Shown piece after piece: positions 1 to 8,879 of a stretch of DNA of 64,000 nt. The DNA is taken from NCBI GenBank assembly GCA_001899715.1, contig MKWI01000009.1, positions 86,176 to 150,175 on the forward strand. Reading direction: 5' to 3'. The position numbers and the translations under genes were made by a program. Source of the stretch: Sphingobium sp. 66-54. Its GTDB lineage: Bacteria; Pseudomonadota; Alphaproteobacteria; Sphingomonadales; Sphingomonadaceae. Every line of letters begins with the position of its first letter. Positions within the stretch are counted from its first letter, which is position 1. The notes under the pieces were generated by a model. The model had not been told where the DNA came from, did no database searches, and worked only from the letters and a program-made list of their open reading frames with translations.

Positions 1-1467
1 CGAGATAGCGATGAACGGCGAGGCGAGGCCGAGGCCGAGGCCGGCGAACACGGTGAGCGCCAGCGGCCAGGGCAGCACCAGCGCCGCGCCCATCGCTGCG
101 CCCATGAACGGCCCGGTGCAGGGCGTCGCTACGAAGGCCGCGAGCACGCCGGTCCAGAAAGCGCCGTCACGGCCGCCTTGGGCCACCTTGCCCTGCCCCA
201 CGCTGATCGTGCCGATCTCGAACAGGCCGAGCAAGTTGAGCGTAATGGCGACCATCAGGATCACCAGCAGTGCGATCACGCGCGGGTCCTGCAACTGGAA
301 CGCCCAGCCGATCTGCGTGCCGCCGGCGCGGATCGCCAGCATCAGCGCGCCCAGCGCCAGACAGGTGAGCAGGATGCCGCCAGTATAGGCCAGCGCCTCG
401 CCGCGCGCCTGCCGCTCGTCGCCGCCCGCCTTGGCGAGGCTGATCGCCTTGAGGCTGAGAATCGGAAAGACGCACGGCATGATATTGAGGATCAGACCGC
501 CGAGGAACGCACCGCCCAGCACCAGCAGCAGCCCGGCGAGACCCATCGCCGCCGGCTGCACGCCCTGTGCCTCGCCGCTGATCGACGTGCCGCCAGCCGG
601 CACCGTGCCCGGCACTGCCTCGATCCGTAGTGCGATCTCCGGAGAGACGGCGAGCACGCCCGCAATTACCCCATCCGTCGCCGCTCCGTCCGGCACGGCG
701 GTCTCGACGACCAGCATATCGCCGGTGCGGCGTACCGTCTGCGGCTCGGCATAGCGCACCCGCTGCTTGCTGAGTGCGAAGAACCACGGCTGGCCGACCG
801 GCGCCGCCGCCGGATAGGGCACGGCGATGGCGATGCGGTCACCGCTCTGCGCATAGCGCGCCTGCTGGTCGAGCGGGCGCGGCAGATGCGCGCGATAGCC
901 GTCGAACCGGGCGCGGTCGGCAGGCTGGATCGTGCCGTCCCCAATGGTCAGCGTAGTCGCGATCTCGCCCTGTTCGGGCACGCAGATGCTGTCCGTGCAG
1001 GCCAGCCATTGCGCCTGCCCCCGGATCGGAACTGTCGCCCCTTGTGCCAGACCCGTCGGAATGGTCACATCGAAAAGAACCGCATAATCATGCTCGTAAA
1101 CATGGTTCATGAGGCCGGAGATCATCAGCCGCTCGGGCACCGGATACCGTAACGCACCGGCTGTCACGCCCGGCGGCAGGGCCCATTCGATCCGCATGCC
1201 AGTGCCGGCGTCACCGGGATTTTCCCAATAGCCGTGCCAGCCCTTTTCCGGACGCATCAGGATTGCCAGCGTCACCGTCTCACCCGGCCGGGGCGTTGGC
1301 GTCTCCGCGACCAGCGCCGCGCGGATATGCGGCTCGCCCGCCGGCAGGAACGCGCCGCCGCTCTGTGCATTGAGCGGCCGAGCCAGTGCCACGACGAGCA
1401 GACACAGCATAGTCATCGCCAGCAGGCCGGAGGACCGACGAAAGGAAGCAAGCAGAGCAAGGATCAT
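1..1467 (-). CDS. dsbD: Thiol:disulfide interchange protein DsbD family, partial (C-terminus beyond left edge)
   Basis: This inner-membrane protein carries reducing electrons from cytoplasmic thioredoxin to periplasmic disulfide substrates. 489 codons are visible, and the rest runs off the left edge. A signal peptide ends near residue 45. A periplasmic N-terminal domain follows, with the cysteine pair C157/C162 in ACTDSIC. The membrane domain begins near residue 310. It carries the two redox cysteines expected of the family, C332 in NIMPCVFP and C450 in ATPCTGPF. The C-terminal thioredoxin-like domain is not in the window. The ATG at 1467 is followed at once by a hydrophobic leader, which supports this start. 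Family identity is clear. Whether it is DsbD proper or the related ScsB type cannot be settled without the C-terminus. Confidence 0.9.
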   Translation of the reverse strand, partial: MILALLASFRRSSGLLAMTMLCLLVVALARPLNAQSGGAFLPAGEPHIRAALVAETPTPRPGETVTLAILMRPEKGWHGYWENPGDAGTGMRIEWALPPGVTAGALRYPVPERLMISGLMNHVYEHDYAVLFDVTIPTGLAQGATVPIRGQAQWLACTDSICVPEQGEIATTLTIGDGTIQPADRARFDGYRAHLPRPLDQQARYAQSGDRIAIAVPYPAAAPVGQPWFFALSKQRVRYAEPQTVRRTGDMLVVETAVPDGAATDGVIAGVLAVSPEIALRIEAVPGTVPAGGTSISGEAQGVQPAAMGLAGLLLVLGGAFLGGLILNIMPCVFPILSLKAISLAKAGGDERQARGEALAYTGGILLTCLALGALMLAIRAGGTQIGWAFQLQDPRVIALLVILMVAITLNLLGLFEIGTISVGQGKVAQGGRDGAFWTGVLAAFVATPCTGPFMGAAMGAALVLPWPLALTVFAGLGLGLASPFIAIS

Positions 1468-1578
1468 GGCCGGCCCTTCTAGGCCCAGCGCACGCGGGCG
1501 GCAAGGCAATCGCGGGCTGGGCAGATGCCCGCCGGCAGCGAGCGGTTGCCCAGCCGTCCACCCCCGTGTAGCCATCGG

Positions 1579-1606
1579 CAATCGTCACAAGACAATCGTC
1601 ACAAGA
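1579..1606. repeat. Perfect 14-bp tandem duplication before the NmrA-like gene
   Basis: The unit caatcgtcacaaga occurs twice in immediate succession, ending 18 bases before the chosen start codon. The GTCACAA cores are 14 bp apart. That does not fit a PHO box, which needs 11 bp. It could be an operator or a recent slippage duplication. Confidence 0.6.
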
Positions 1607-1624
1607 CAGGGGATGAGGAACGCC

Positions 1625-2575
1625 ATGAGCGAACAGGGCAAGATCGTGATTACCGGCGCGTCCGGGCAATATGGCCGGCAAGCGACCGATATGCTCATCG
1701 CCAAGGGCCTTGCCGACAAGCTCATCCTCATCACCCGCACACCGGCCAAGCTCGCCGACCGCGCCGCGCAGGGCTGCGACGTGCGCTATGGCGATTACGA
1801 CAAACCGGAGACGCTGGCCGCCGCCGTCGCAGGCGCCGAGAAGATGCTGCTCATTTCCGGCACCCGCGTCGGCGCCCGCGTCGTCCAGCACAAGGCGGCC
1901 ATCGATGCGGCAGCGAAAGCTGGCGTCCGCCATATCCTCTACACCAGCTTCATCGGCATCGACGACCCGGCCAACCCGGCCGAAGTCCGCCACGACCATA
2001 TCGAGACCGAAAAGCTCATGCGCGCCTCCGGCATGGCATGGACCATGCTGCGCGACGCCCATTATGCCGACGCGATGCTGCTCATGGCCGGGCCGGGCAT
2101 GATGGCAACCGGCAAATGGATCAGCAACAGCGGTGACGGGCGCGAGGCGATGGTCTGGCGCGAGGATTGTGTCGCCTGCGCAGTCGCCGCACTGACCACG
2201 CCGGGACACGAGAACCGCATCTACAACATCACCGGCCCGGATTTACAGACATTCGACGAGGTTGCCGCCTTGGTGCGCGAGATCACCGGCTGCCCTCTGG
2301 AGCATGTCAAGGTGGACGACGAGGGCCAGTATGCCATCTTCGACGCCATGGGCATCCCCCGCCGCCCGGTGGATGACCAATATGTCGGCGGCATCCCGTG
2401 GAACAGCGATGACATGGTCACGTTCGGCGCCGCCATCCGCGGCGGTTTTCTCGAAATCCGCACTGACGATGTCGAGGCGCTGACCGGCCGCAAGGCCCGC
2501 TCGGTTCGCCGGATGATCGAGGACAACAAGGCCATGCTGATCGCCGCCGCCAACGGCGCGCCGCAACCGGCCTGA
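1625..2575 (+). CDS. NmrA/QorB-like NAD(P)-binding oxidoreductase (atypical SDR)
   Basis: This is a 316-residue cytoplasmic protein with an N-terminal Rossmann motif, TGASGQYG at residues 10-17. The overall pattern is that of the NmrA/QorB group of atypical short-chain dehydrogenases, which bind NAD(P) and either reduce quinones or act as redox-sensing regulators. The classical YxxxK pair is not obvious, as is usual for this branch. Reading is open upstream, but the ATG at 1625 has a GAGGAA ribosome site at proper spacing and begins the conserved fold. The SnoaL-like gene follows 15 bases later and is probably co-transcribed. The substrate is unknown. Confidence 0.8.
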   Translation: MSEQGKIVITGASGQYGRQATDMLIAKGLADKLILITRTPAKLADRAAQGCDVRYGDYDKPETLAAAVAGAEKMLLISGTRVGARVVQHKAAIDAAAKAGVRHILYTSFIGIDDPANPAEVRHDHIETEKLMRASGMAWTMLRDAHYADAMLLMAGPGMMATGKWISNSGDGREAMVWREDCVACAVAALTTPGHENRIYNITGPDLQTFDEVAALVREITGCPLEHVKVDDEGQYAIFDAMGIPRRPVDDQYVGGIPWNSDDMVTFGAAIRGGFLEIRTDDVEALTGRKARSVRRMIEDNKAMLIAAANGAPQPA

Positions 2576-2590
2576 ATGGGAGGGCAGACC

Positions 2591-2998
2591 ATGAACCGGA
2601 CCGATTATGAGCGCTATCTCACCGCCTTCAACGCCAAGGATTACGACACCGTCTGCGATTTCTACATGCAACCGATGGCGATGGACTTCTTCGGCGTCTC
2701 GCTGCGTTCGCGCGAGGACATGAAGCGCTTCTACAGCTTCCTGCACGGCTATGTGCGAGAGAGCGTGCGCATCCTCAACTTCGCGTCGAGCGACACACTC
2801 ACCGCCGTCGACGGCCTCGTCCGCATCGAGGGCCTGCGCGATCTCGACCGCGAGACGCTGGAGGCGAACGGCTGTGGCGGTCTGTTCCCGGTGAAGGCCG
2901 GCGAGGTGCAGGAGATGCGCCAGTTCATCTTCTACACGCTGAAGGACGGCAAGATCGTCAATGTCGAATGCGCGCTGATGGCACCGCCGGGCGGGTGA
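2591..2998 (+). CDS. SnoaL/NTF2-like small protein
   Basis: This 135-residue protein starts with the helix pattern RTDYERYLTAFNAKDYDTV, followed by alternating strands. That is typical of SnoaL-like members of the NTF2 fold, which include small isomerases, cyclases and ligand-binding proteins. The ATG at 2591 is chosen over an in-frame ATG at 2576 because GGGAGGG lies 6 bases before it. It directly follows the NmrA-like gene, which suggests a two-gene operon in which the pair acts on one small organic substrate. There is no signal peptide. The function is not identifiable from sequence alone. Confidence 0.75.
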   Translation: MNRTDYERYLTAFNAKDYDTVCDFYMQPMAMDFFGVSLRSREDMKRFYSFLHGYVRESVRILNFASSDTLTAVDGLVRIEGLRDLDRETLEANGCGGLFPVKAGEVQEMRQFIFYTLKDGKIVNVECALMAPPGG

Positions 2999-3055
2999 AG
3001 AGTCGGTAAGCCGACCTTCAAATCAGCGCTTCCGCACTTCAGCCGGGCCAACCCC

Positions 3056-3131
3056 GTGCTCCTGCAAAGGCAGGAGCCCAGGCGGCAAAGCGCAACGGCT
3101 GATCTCCGCGCTCCCACCTTAGCAGGAGCAC
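3056..3131. repeat. Palindromic intergenic repeat, family A, degenerate copy
   Basis: It begins GTGCTCCTGC and ends GCAGGAGCAC, with an internal GCAGGAGCCCA. This is the same plan as the near-perfect 77-bp copies at 17266 and 35897. It lies between converging genes. Confidence 0.75.
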
Positions 3132-3156
3132 CAAACCTCTCGCATTTCGTTTATAA

Positions 3157-3576
3157 TCAGTCTCCTCCCAAAGCGCCCCAATGCTCCGCCGCCCGTGCTT
3201 TCTCCATCCGCGCATAAGCCGCATCGTAGCGAGCCGTGAGGGCAGGACCGGGCATAATCCGGTAGCTGGTCTCCAGCGACACCCCCGCCGCGCAGTCCAG
3301 TTGCGCGTCCGTCAACGCCATACCATCCGCCACGGCCAGCACCGTCTCGTGCAACGCCTTGTCGTCCTGCATCGTCACCCGTGCCGCATCCACACCACAG
3401 GCAACAACCCTGCGCAGGGCTTCCTCGGGCGGCACGATCACCGGGGCCTCCTCCATCCAGTCCGGCTTGGCGAGATCACCGAGCACGGTCGGCGGCGCTC
3501 CATTCGGTGCGGCCAGAGCACCCGGCGCCAGAGCGAGTACCGTCACGATCCCCATAGCGCCCACAATCCGCCGCAT
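3157..3576 (-). CDS. Small exported protein of unknown function
   Basis: The protein has 139 residues, with a signal peptide (MRRIVGAMG, then a hydrophobic stretch) and a probable cleavage after ALA near residue 23. The mature part is acidic and helical with two cysteines, which may form a disulfide. I do not recognise a family. An earlier ATG at 3591 overlaps the upstream stop codon. The start at 3576 is preferred because GAGGAGG lies 6 bases before it, whereas the earlier ATG would place that site inside the gene. It is the last gene of the minus-strand operon with the DUF3237 protein and the PQQ dehydrogenase. A periplasmic accessory role for that dehydrogenase is an inference only. Confidence 0.7.
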   Translation of the reverse strand: MRRIVGAMGIVTVLALAPGALAAPNGAPPTVLGDLAKPDWMEEAPVIVPPEEALRRVVACGVDAARVTMQDDKALHETVLAVADGMALTDAQLDCAAGVSLETSYRIMPGPALTARYDAAYARMEKARAAEHWGALGGD

Positions 3577-3587
3577 CGTCGGCCTCC

Positions 3588-4094
3588 TCATGTCAGCGCG
3601 TAGTAGCGCACGAAATTGCCGTCCGGCTTGCGCTCGCCCACACCGATGAACACATGCCGCGTCATCCAGTCATATTTGCCCTTGCTGGTCTCGAAGGTCG
3701 GCTGTGCGCGCAGATAATAATCCTCATGCGCCACCGGCGGACCATCCTCGAATGCCCAGGCCCGCAGGCGCTGCATGGAGTCCGGCTTGCGGCCCCAGAG
3801 ATAACCCTTGTTCTGCATGTAGATGATCTCGCCATCGTCGGTTTCGAGCAGATAGCGCGCATCGAACACGGCAGTGTCGTCGTCGCGGAAATGGGCATAG
3901 TCGCCGCCCGAATTGGGCACCGCCTTGCCCCGCAGGCGCGGGCCCTCGAAATGCCCCTGATCGACCAGCACCGCCGAGCGGAAACCGCCATTGTGGACAT
4001 TGGGGACGGCAAAGACGCGGGTGAACTGGAGGCGGCACTCGAAGGCGAAATCGAGCACGGGGTGATCGAGGGTGGAATAGCGAGGATCAGACAT
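3588..4094 (-). CDS. DUF3237 domain protein
   Basis: The protein has 168 residues, no signal peptide and no membrane segment. It has a beta-barrel-like pattern and the family features LRGKAVPNSGGDYA near residue 55 and the strand motif ADYRYLLETDDGEIIY-like (here FDARYLLETDDGEIIY) near residue 80. This matches DUF3237 (the UPF0311 group), small proteins often found beside dehydrogenases and hydrolases of aromatic or terpenoid catabolism, with no established activity. It lies 22 bases downstream of the PQQ dehydrogenase, and its stop overlaps an ATG of the next gene, so it is firmly within the operon. Confidence 0.8.
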   Translation of the reverse strand: MSDPRYSTLDHPVLDFAFECRLQFTRVFAVPNVHNGGFRSAVLVDQGHFEGPRLRGKAVPNSGGDYAHFRDDDTAVFDARYLLETDDGEIIYMQNKGYLWGRKPDSMQRLRAWAFEDGPPVAHEDYYLRAQPTFETSKGKYDWMTRHVFIGVGERKPDGNFVRYYALT

Positions 4095-4116
4095 CGGGTG
4101 GCGTCCTTTTGGCAGA

Positions 4117-6306
4117 TCAATAATTCGAAAGGATGGTCAGCCCCGGCGTGTCGAGCGGCAGTCCGCGCCTGCGCTTTTCCAGCTCCTCGGCGCGGGTCTG
4201 GCGCTGCAAGTCGATGAGATAGGCGTGGATCGCATCCACATCCTTCTCGCTCAACCGGTCGTCCCAGCGCGGCATGCCGTTGGGGAGGAGCAGCCCGCCG
4301 AGCACAATCTGTTTGAACGCCTTGTGCGTGCCTTCGCTCATCCGCCGCAGATCAGGCGTGATCGAGCGCGGCTGGTTGGAGTGGCAGAGCGCGCAATTGC
4401 CCATGAACAGGGTCATGCCCTGCGCGATGGTCGCCGGGGTGACGCCGGGTGCTTGCGCCGGCGCTTCCGGCGCGACATCCAGCGGCGGCAGTTCGGCCGG
4501 GATCGGCACCGCGCCGCCATCCAGCTTGAAAACGAGGATGCGGCCCTGATTGCCGCGCTTGTAGGCGGCCGAATAAGGCGGGACGTACGGGTAGCCGCCC
4601 CCGCCCCACGCCGCCATCACCGCGACATATTGCACGCCGTTCACCTTATAGGTCATCGGCGCGGCGAGGATGGACGTGCCGGTGTCGATCTCCTTGAGCA
4701 ACTTTCCGCTCGCCTTGTCGAACACGCGGAAATGCCCGTCGATGCTGCCCTGAAAGACCAGCCCGCCGGCCGTCGCCAGCGCCCCGCCCCGGTCCTGCCA
4801 GCCGCCCATCTTGTAGGCCCACTTCGTCTGGCCGGTGAGCGGGTCGATGGCGCGCAGCTCCGTGCTGCCGGGGTTCTCCTTCACCCATTTCATCTCCGGC
4901 AGCGCGGCGATGGGATCGCGCAGCACCGGCGGCAGGCTCGGCAGGATCGCCTCCAGGTCGGAGGAGAACAGCAGCGACGCATCGTTGTTCAGCATCTTGG
5001 CCTGAAGCGGTTTCTGCCCGGGCGTCATGTAGATGGCGTTGCCCATGTCTTGCACGGTGCCGATGTAGAGGCCGGTCTCGGGATCATAAGCGGCCGGATG
5101 CCAGTTGCGCGCGCCGGGCGTCGCCGGAAAGACGATCCTGGGGCCGGTCGTATAGTCGGAGCGCTCGGGAGTCAGGTTCGGGCGGCCGGTTTTCATGTCG
5201 ACGCCATCGGCCCAGTTCATCCGCACCAGCGCATTGGCGCGCAGCAGCTTGCCGTCGCGCCGGTCCAGCACATAAAGGAAGCCGTTCTTGGGCGCGTGCA
5301 GCACCACCGGCCGCTCCTCGCCATCCACGCTCATGCGGGTAAGGATCATCGGCGAGGTGGATGTGTAATCCCAATTATCGCCCGGCGTTTCCTGATAGTG
5401 CCATTTGAGCCGCCCGGTTCTGGCATCCAGCGCCACGATCGAGCCGAGATAGAGATTGTCGCCGCCCTTGGGCGAACGGCGCGACGTGGCATAAGGCCCG
5501 CCATTGCCGGTGCCGACCAGCACCAGCCCGGTCTCCGGATCATAGTTGATCGCGTCCCACGGCGCGCCGCCGCCGCCCACGTCCCAGCGGCTGTTCGGGT
5601 CCCATGTCTTGACCGCTTGTTCGAGGTCCGGGTGATCCTGCGGGCCCAGCTTGGGGTCGCGCGGCACCACGTAGAAGCGCCAGACGAGCTTGCCGGTCTC
5701 CAGATCGAAAGCGCTGACAGAACCGCGCACGTCATATTCGGCGCCGGCATTGCCGATGACGACCACGTCGCCCGCCACCTCCGGTGCCCCGGTGCTGTTG
5801 TCGCCGCGCCGTCGGTCCGCGACCGCGTCGGCCTTCCACGCCACCGCGCCGGTCTTGGCGTCGAGTGCATACATCCACCCGTCGAGGCTGGTCACATAAA
5901 CCTTGCCCTTTGCCACTGCGACGCCGCGGTTGACCATGTCGCAGCAGACCGTGCGGTTGATCTGCATGTCCACCTGCGGCTCGAAGCGCCATAGCTCCTT
6001 GCCGCTCGCCGCATCGAAGGCATAGACCCGCCCCGCCACGCCGGAGGTATACATGACGCCGTCCACCACCACCGGCGTCGCCTCCAGCCCGCGATTGGTG
6101 CCCAGATCGACCGCCCAGGCAAGGCCGAGCCGGCCAACCGTCTCGCGGTTGATATCCTCAAGCTGCGAATAGTGGGATTTGCCGATGTCGCCGCCCAGCG
6201 TCACCCAATTTTCCGCCGCAAGCCCCTGCGCCGTGTCCCCGCCGCCGCCTTGACCCGAACAGGCGGCCAGTGCCAGCACGCACAACGCACCCAGGAATTT
6301 TTTCAT
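4117..6306 (-). CDS. PQQ-dependent quinohaemoprotein alcohol dehydrogenase
   Basis: This is a periplasmic type II alcohol dehydrogenase of about 729 residues that oxidises primary alcohols (or aldehydes) with PQQ and passes electrons through its own c-type haem. A lipoprotein-type leader ends in the lipobox LAAC near residue 16. A beta-propeller of repeated W-motifs follows. It contains the vicinal cysteines C121-C122, which form the PQQ-stacking disulfide ring, and D313 in DNWDYTSTSP, the expected catalytic base. The C-terminal cytochrome domain has C638-x-x-C-H (CALCH) and a downstream Met for the haem. The start is uncertain (6306, 6315 or 6357); 6306 gives the cleanest lipoprotein leader. 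The aldehyde dehydrogenase in the same operon would take the product onward to an acid. Substrate unknown. Confidence 0.92.
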   Translation of the reverse strand: MKKFLGALCVLALAACSGQGGGGDTAQGLAAENWVTLGGDIGKSHYSQLEDINRETVGRLGLAWAVDLGTNRGLEATPVVVDGVMYTSGVAGRVYAFDAASGKELWRFEPQVDMQINRTVCCDMVNRGVAVAKGKVYVTSLDGWMYALDAKTGAVAWKADAVADRRRGDNSTGAPEVAGDVVVIGNAGAEYDVRGSVSAFDLETGKLVWRFYVVPRDPKLGPQDHPDLEQAVKTWDPNSRWDVGGGGAPWDAINYDPETGLVLVGTGNGGPYATSRRSPKGGDNLYLGSIVALDARTGRLKWHYQETPGDNWDYTSTSPMILTRMSVDGEERPVVLHAPKNGFLYVLDRRDGKLLRANALVRMNWADGVDMKTGRPNLTPERSDYTTGPRIVFPATPGARNWHPAAYDPETGLYIGTVQDMGNAIYMTPGQKPLQAKMLNNDASLLFSSDLEAILPSLPPVLRDPIAALPEMKWVKENPGSTELRAIDPLTGQTKWAYKMGGWQDRGGALATAGGLVFQGSIDGHFRVFDKASGKLLKEIDTGTSILAAPMTYKVNGVQYVAVMAAWGGGGYPYVPPYSAAYKRGNQGRILVFKLDGGAVPIPAELPPLDVAPEAPAQAPGVTPATIAQGMTLFMGNCALCHSNQPRSITPDLRRMSEGTHKAFKQIVLGGLLLPNGMPRWDDRLSEKDVDAIHAYLIDLQRQTRAEELEKRRRGLPLDTPGLTILSNY

Positions 6307-6346
6307 GCCCCTCATCGCCCTTTCTGGACGCCCCACGCCCCTTTTC

Positions 6347-7204
6347 TCATGCCCCATCCCACGGGCTCGGCATGTGATAAGGCACGGTGATGAAATTCGC
6401 CTCGATCTGGCGGATCATGCCGTGGTCGATCTTGAACAGCTCACCGAAATAGTAACTGTGCGGCCGCCGGATGGGTGATTTGATCCTCGTTCCGTCGGTC
6501 AGCTCATACTCACCCAGCCGACCGCAATGGTCGATGAAGCCGAACGCCATGACCAGCCCACGCGCCTCGTCCACCAGCGGGTAGCGCCGCGCCCTCAGCC
6601 GGTCGTCGTAGCGATATTGCCCCATGCGGAACTGCGCCTCGCAGCCCAGCCCGGCGACCGGCACCAGCTTGGCGAACTCGGCATTGTTGGTGGTCTGCAC
6701 GCCATTCTCTACCCGATTACAATCGGGGTGGAACTTGGTGCGGATCGTCCCGTCGTTCCGTTGCAGGGTCGAGAAATAACCATCCGCCAGCGCGATCATA
6801 TCCGCGCGGGAGACGGGCGCCTCGGCGGCAGCCTCCAACACGGGCTTGCTGTAGAAGCGCAGGTTCTCGAACTTCGGGCTGCTGTCCACCTGCCGCACGA
6901 CGACGGTCTCGACCTCGGCGACCCGCCCGGACTCGTCCAGCCCCAGCCGCACGGTATAGGCACTCTCGTCCAGCGGCTCGACCGCCGTGCCGAAATAGCC
7001 AACCTGCCGCGTTGCCTCATCGGCGAAGCGCAGCCGGTAATCGCCCAGCCGCTCGATCGTGCCCCAGAGGCCGTCGCCAGCTTCAAGGCGAACGTTGTTC
7101 TCGGTGATGAACGGGTCCGGTGCCCAAGCGACGGCGCCGGGGTCTTTCTCCCCCAGTGCCGCCAGATAGTTCTCCAGCGCCCCGTAGAGCGCCTCCCGAT
7201 TCAC
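6347..7204 (-). CDS. Conserved protein of unknown function in the PQQ operon
   Basis: The protein has 285 residues, no signal peptide and no membrane segment. It starts at GTG 7204, overlapping the stop codon of the aldehyde dehydrogenase (GTGA), a typical translational coupling. The N-terminal pattern (ALYGALENYLAALGEKDP) and the later ALADGYFSTLQRND look like two NTF2/SnoaL-type helices followed by beta strands, so it may be a tandem NTF2-like fold. Similar proteins accompany catabolic dehydrogenases, but I cannot name a family with certainty. Its tight placement between the aldehyde and alcohol dehydrogenases suggests a role on the same substrate. Confidence 0.7.
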   Translation of the reverse strand: MNREALYGALENYLAALGEKDPGAVAWAPDPFITENNVRLEAGDGLWGTIERLGDYRLRFADEATRQVGYFGTAVEPLDESAYTVRLGLDESGRVAEVETVVVRQVDSSPKFENLRFYSKPVLEAAAEAPVSRADMIALADGYFSTLQRNDGTIRTKFHPDCNRVENGVQTTNNAEFAKLVPVAGLGCEAQFRMGQYRYDDRLRARRYPLVDEARGLVMAFGFIDHCGRLGEYELTDGTRIKSPIRRPHSYYFGELFKIDHGMIRQIEANFITVPYHMPSPWDGA

Positions 7205-8685
7205 GCCGCGTTGACCGGCGCGTCCAGATACATGGTCTTGGTCTCGAGATAAGCTTTGAGCCCATCCACGCCGCCCTCGCGGCCGATACCGGATTGCTTG
7301 TAGCCGCCGAACGGCAGGCCCCAATCGACTTTGAGACCGTTCTGGGCGATACCGCCAGTACGCACCTGACGGGCAATGTCGAACGCCGCCTGCGGGTCCT
7401 TAGTCAACACCGCGCCGGAGAGGCCGTAGTTGGAATCGTTGGCGACGGCGATCGCCTCCGCCTCGTCCGCCACCGGGATGATGCTCAGCACCGGCCCGAA
7501 AATCTCCTCCTGGGCGATGCGGCTCTTGTTGTCGACGTTCTTGAACAGCGTCGGCTCGATGAAATAGCCCTGGTTCAAGTGGCTGGGCCGGTTGCCGCCC
7601 GTCACAAGGTCGGCGGTCTTCTTGCCTTCCTCGATATAGCCTTCGACGCGCTCCAACTGACGCTTCATCGCGAGCGGGCCGAGCTGCGTGGCCGGATCGT
7701 CCGAATAGCCGATCTTCACCTTCTGCATTTCGGTGGCGATGGCATCGGCGATCTCGTCCTGCCGGCTGCGCGGCACGATGAGGCGGCTGAGCATCGCGCA
7801 GACCTGGCCGGAGAGCAACGTGATCGTGCCGGTCATCAGCTTTGCCGTTTCCTCGGCGGTGAAGTCGTCGCGCACGATGGCCGCAGACTTGCCGCCCAGC
7901 TCCAGCGTATAGCGGGCGATGCGAGAGCCGCAGACGCTGGCGATGCGCTTGCCGGCCACGGTCGAGCCGGTGAAGCTCACCTTGTCCACGCCGGCATTGC
8001 AGACGAGATGGTCGCTCGCCTCGCGATGGCCGCAGACGAGGTTGACGACGCCTGCCGGCACACCCGCCGCCTCGCACGCCTCGGCGATGATGTAAGCCTC
8101 CAGCGGCGTCTCCGGCGAGGGCTTCATGATGACCGTACAGCCGGTGATGAGCGCGTTGGCGACCTTGGAGGCCATGATGCCATAGGGCCCGTTCCACGGA
8201 GCGATGGAGGCGACGACGCCCACCGGCTCATGAACGAGATAGGCAACCTCGGCCGCATGCGTCTCGCGCTGCTGGATATAGGGGAAGGTGGCGCCGACCT
8301 CGCGCGTCTGATCGAACTGCGCGGTGGCGCCGGCGACCATGCCGGGCGCGAAGCTGGCGAGGCCGCCCATCTGCGCGGTCCACGCCTTGGCCAGTTCACC
8401 CTCGCGCGAGCGCAGATGGGCGGTGATCTTCTTCATGACCTCGTTGCGCTCGCCCACGCTCATGCGCGGCCACGGGCCATGATCGAACGCCTCGCGCGCG
8501 GCGGCGACGGCGGCGTCCATATCCTGCTCGTCCGCCTCGGCGACGGCGCCGACGACCTGCTCGGTATTGGGCGAAATCAGCTCGATCATCCGGCCGCTAT
8601 GGGCCGCGCGCCACGTGCCGCCGATCCAGACCTTGTCCGGATGCTTCACATTGACGCCTTCGGGGTTCAGTCCTGCCTGGGCCAC
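7201..8685 (-). CDS. NAD(P)-dependent aldehyde dehydrogenase
   Basis: This is a cytoplasmic enzyme of about 494 residues oxidising an aldehyde to a carboxylic acid. All family landmarks are present: PWNGP near residue 163, the general base E262 in LELGGKS, the nucleophile C296 in LLSGQVC, and EEIFGPVLS near residue 393. Reading is open to a TTG at 8700, but the GTG at 8685 has GAGGAGA six bases upstream and is preferred. It is the first gene of the minus-strand operon with the unknown protein, the PQQ alcohol dehydrogenase, DUF3237 and the small exported protein. The substrate is therefore probably the aldehyde made by that alcohol dehydrogenase. Confidence 0.92.
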   Translation of the reverse strand: MAQAGLNPEGVNVKHPDKVWIGGTWRAAHSGRMIELISPNTEQVVGAVAEADEQDMDAAVAAAREAFDHGPWPRMSVGERNEVMKKITAHLRSREGELAKAWTAQMGGLASFAPGMVAGATAQFDQTREVGATFPYIQQRETHAAEVAYLVHEPVGVVASIAPWNGPYGIMASKVANALITGCTVIMKPSPETPLEAYIIAEACEAAGVPAGVVNLVCGHREASDHLVCNAGVDKVSFTGSTVAGKRIASVCGSRIARYTLELGGKSAAIVRDDFTAEETAKLMTGTITLLSGQVCAMLSRLIVPRSRQDEIADAIATEMQKVKIGYSDDPATQLGPLAMKRQLERVEGYIEEGKKTADLVTGGNRPSHLNQGYFIEPTLFKNVDNKSRIAQEEIFGPVLSIIPVADEAEAIAVANDSNYGLSGAVLTKDPQAAFDIARQVRTGGIAQNGLKVDWGLPFGGYKQSGIGREGGVDGLKAYLETKTMYLDAPVNAA

Positions 8686-8725
8686 GTTCACTCTCCTCAA
8701 ACTGCTTCCCGCGGCCGTTGTCCTC

Positions 8726-8790
8726 GGCGGCCGGCACGGCGGGGCCGGCGGCGATCCGGGCTCGCGGGATCGGGATTCGACGGGGCGATG
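8726..8790. repeat. Intergenic repeat, family C, copy 1
   Basis: About 63 bases from GCGGCCGGCACGG to CGACGGGGCGAT recur in inverted orientation at 12099-12161 with only a few differences. It is non-coding and lies between the aldehyde dehydrogenase start and the MarR gene. Confidence 0.75.
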
Positions 8791-8879
8791 CTAAGCGGTG
8801 CGGTCGGTGCGGCGCAAGCGCAAAGCGCGCACCGAGATTGACTTGGTCCGATCCCCGCCGCCCGGCGCGGGCGCGCGTG

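Noticed and set aside
1579..1606. PHO box before the NmrA-like gene
   Set aside because: GTCACAA units are 14 bp apart, not 11, and the spacers do not match the consensus.
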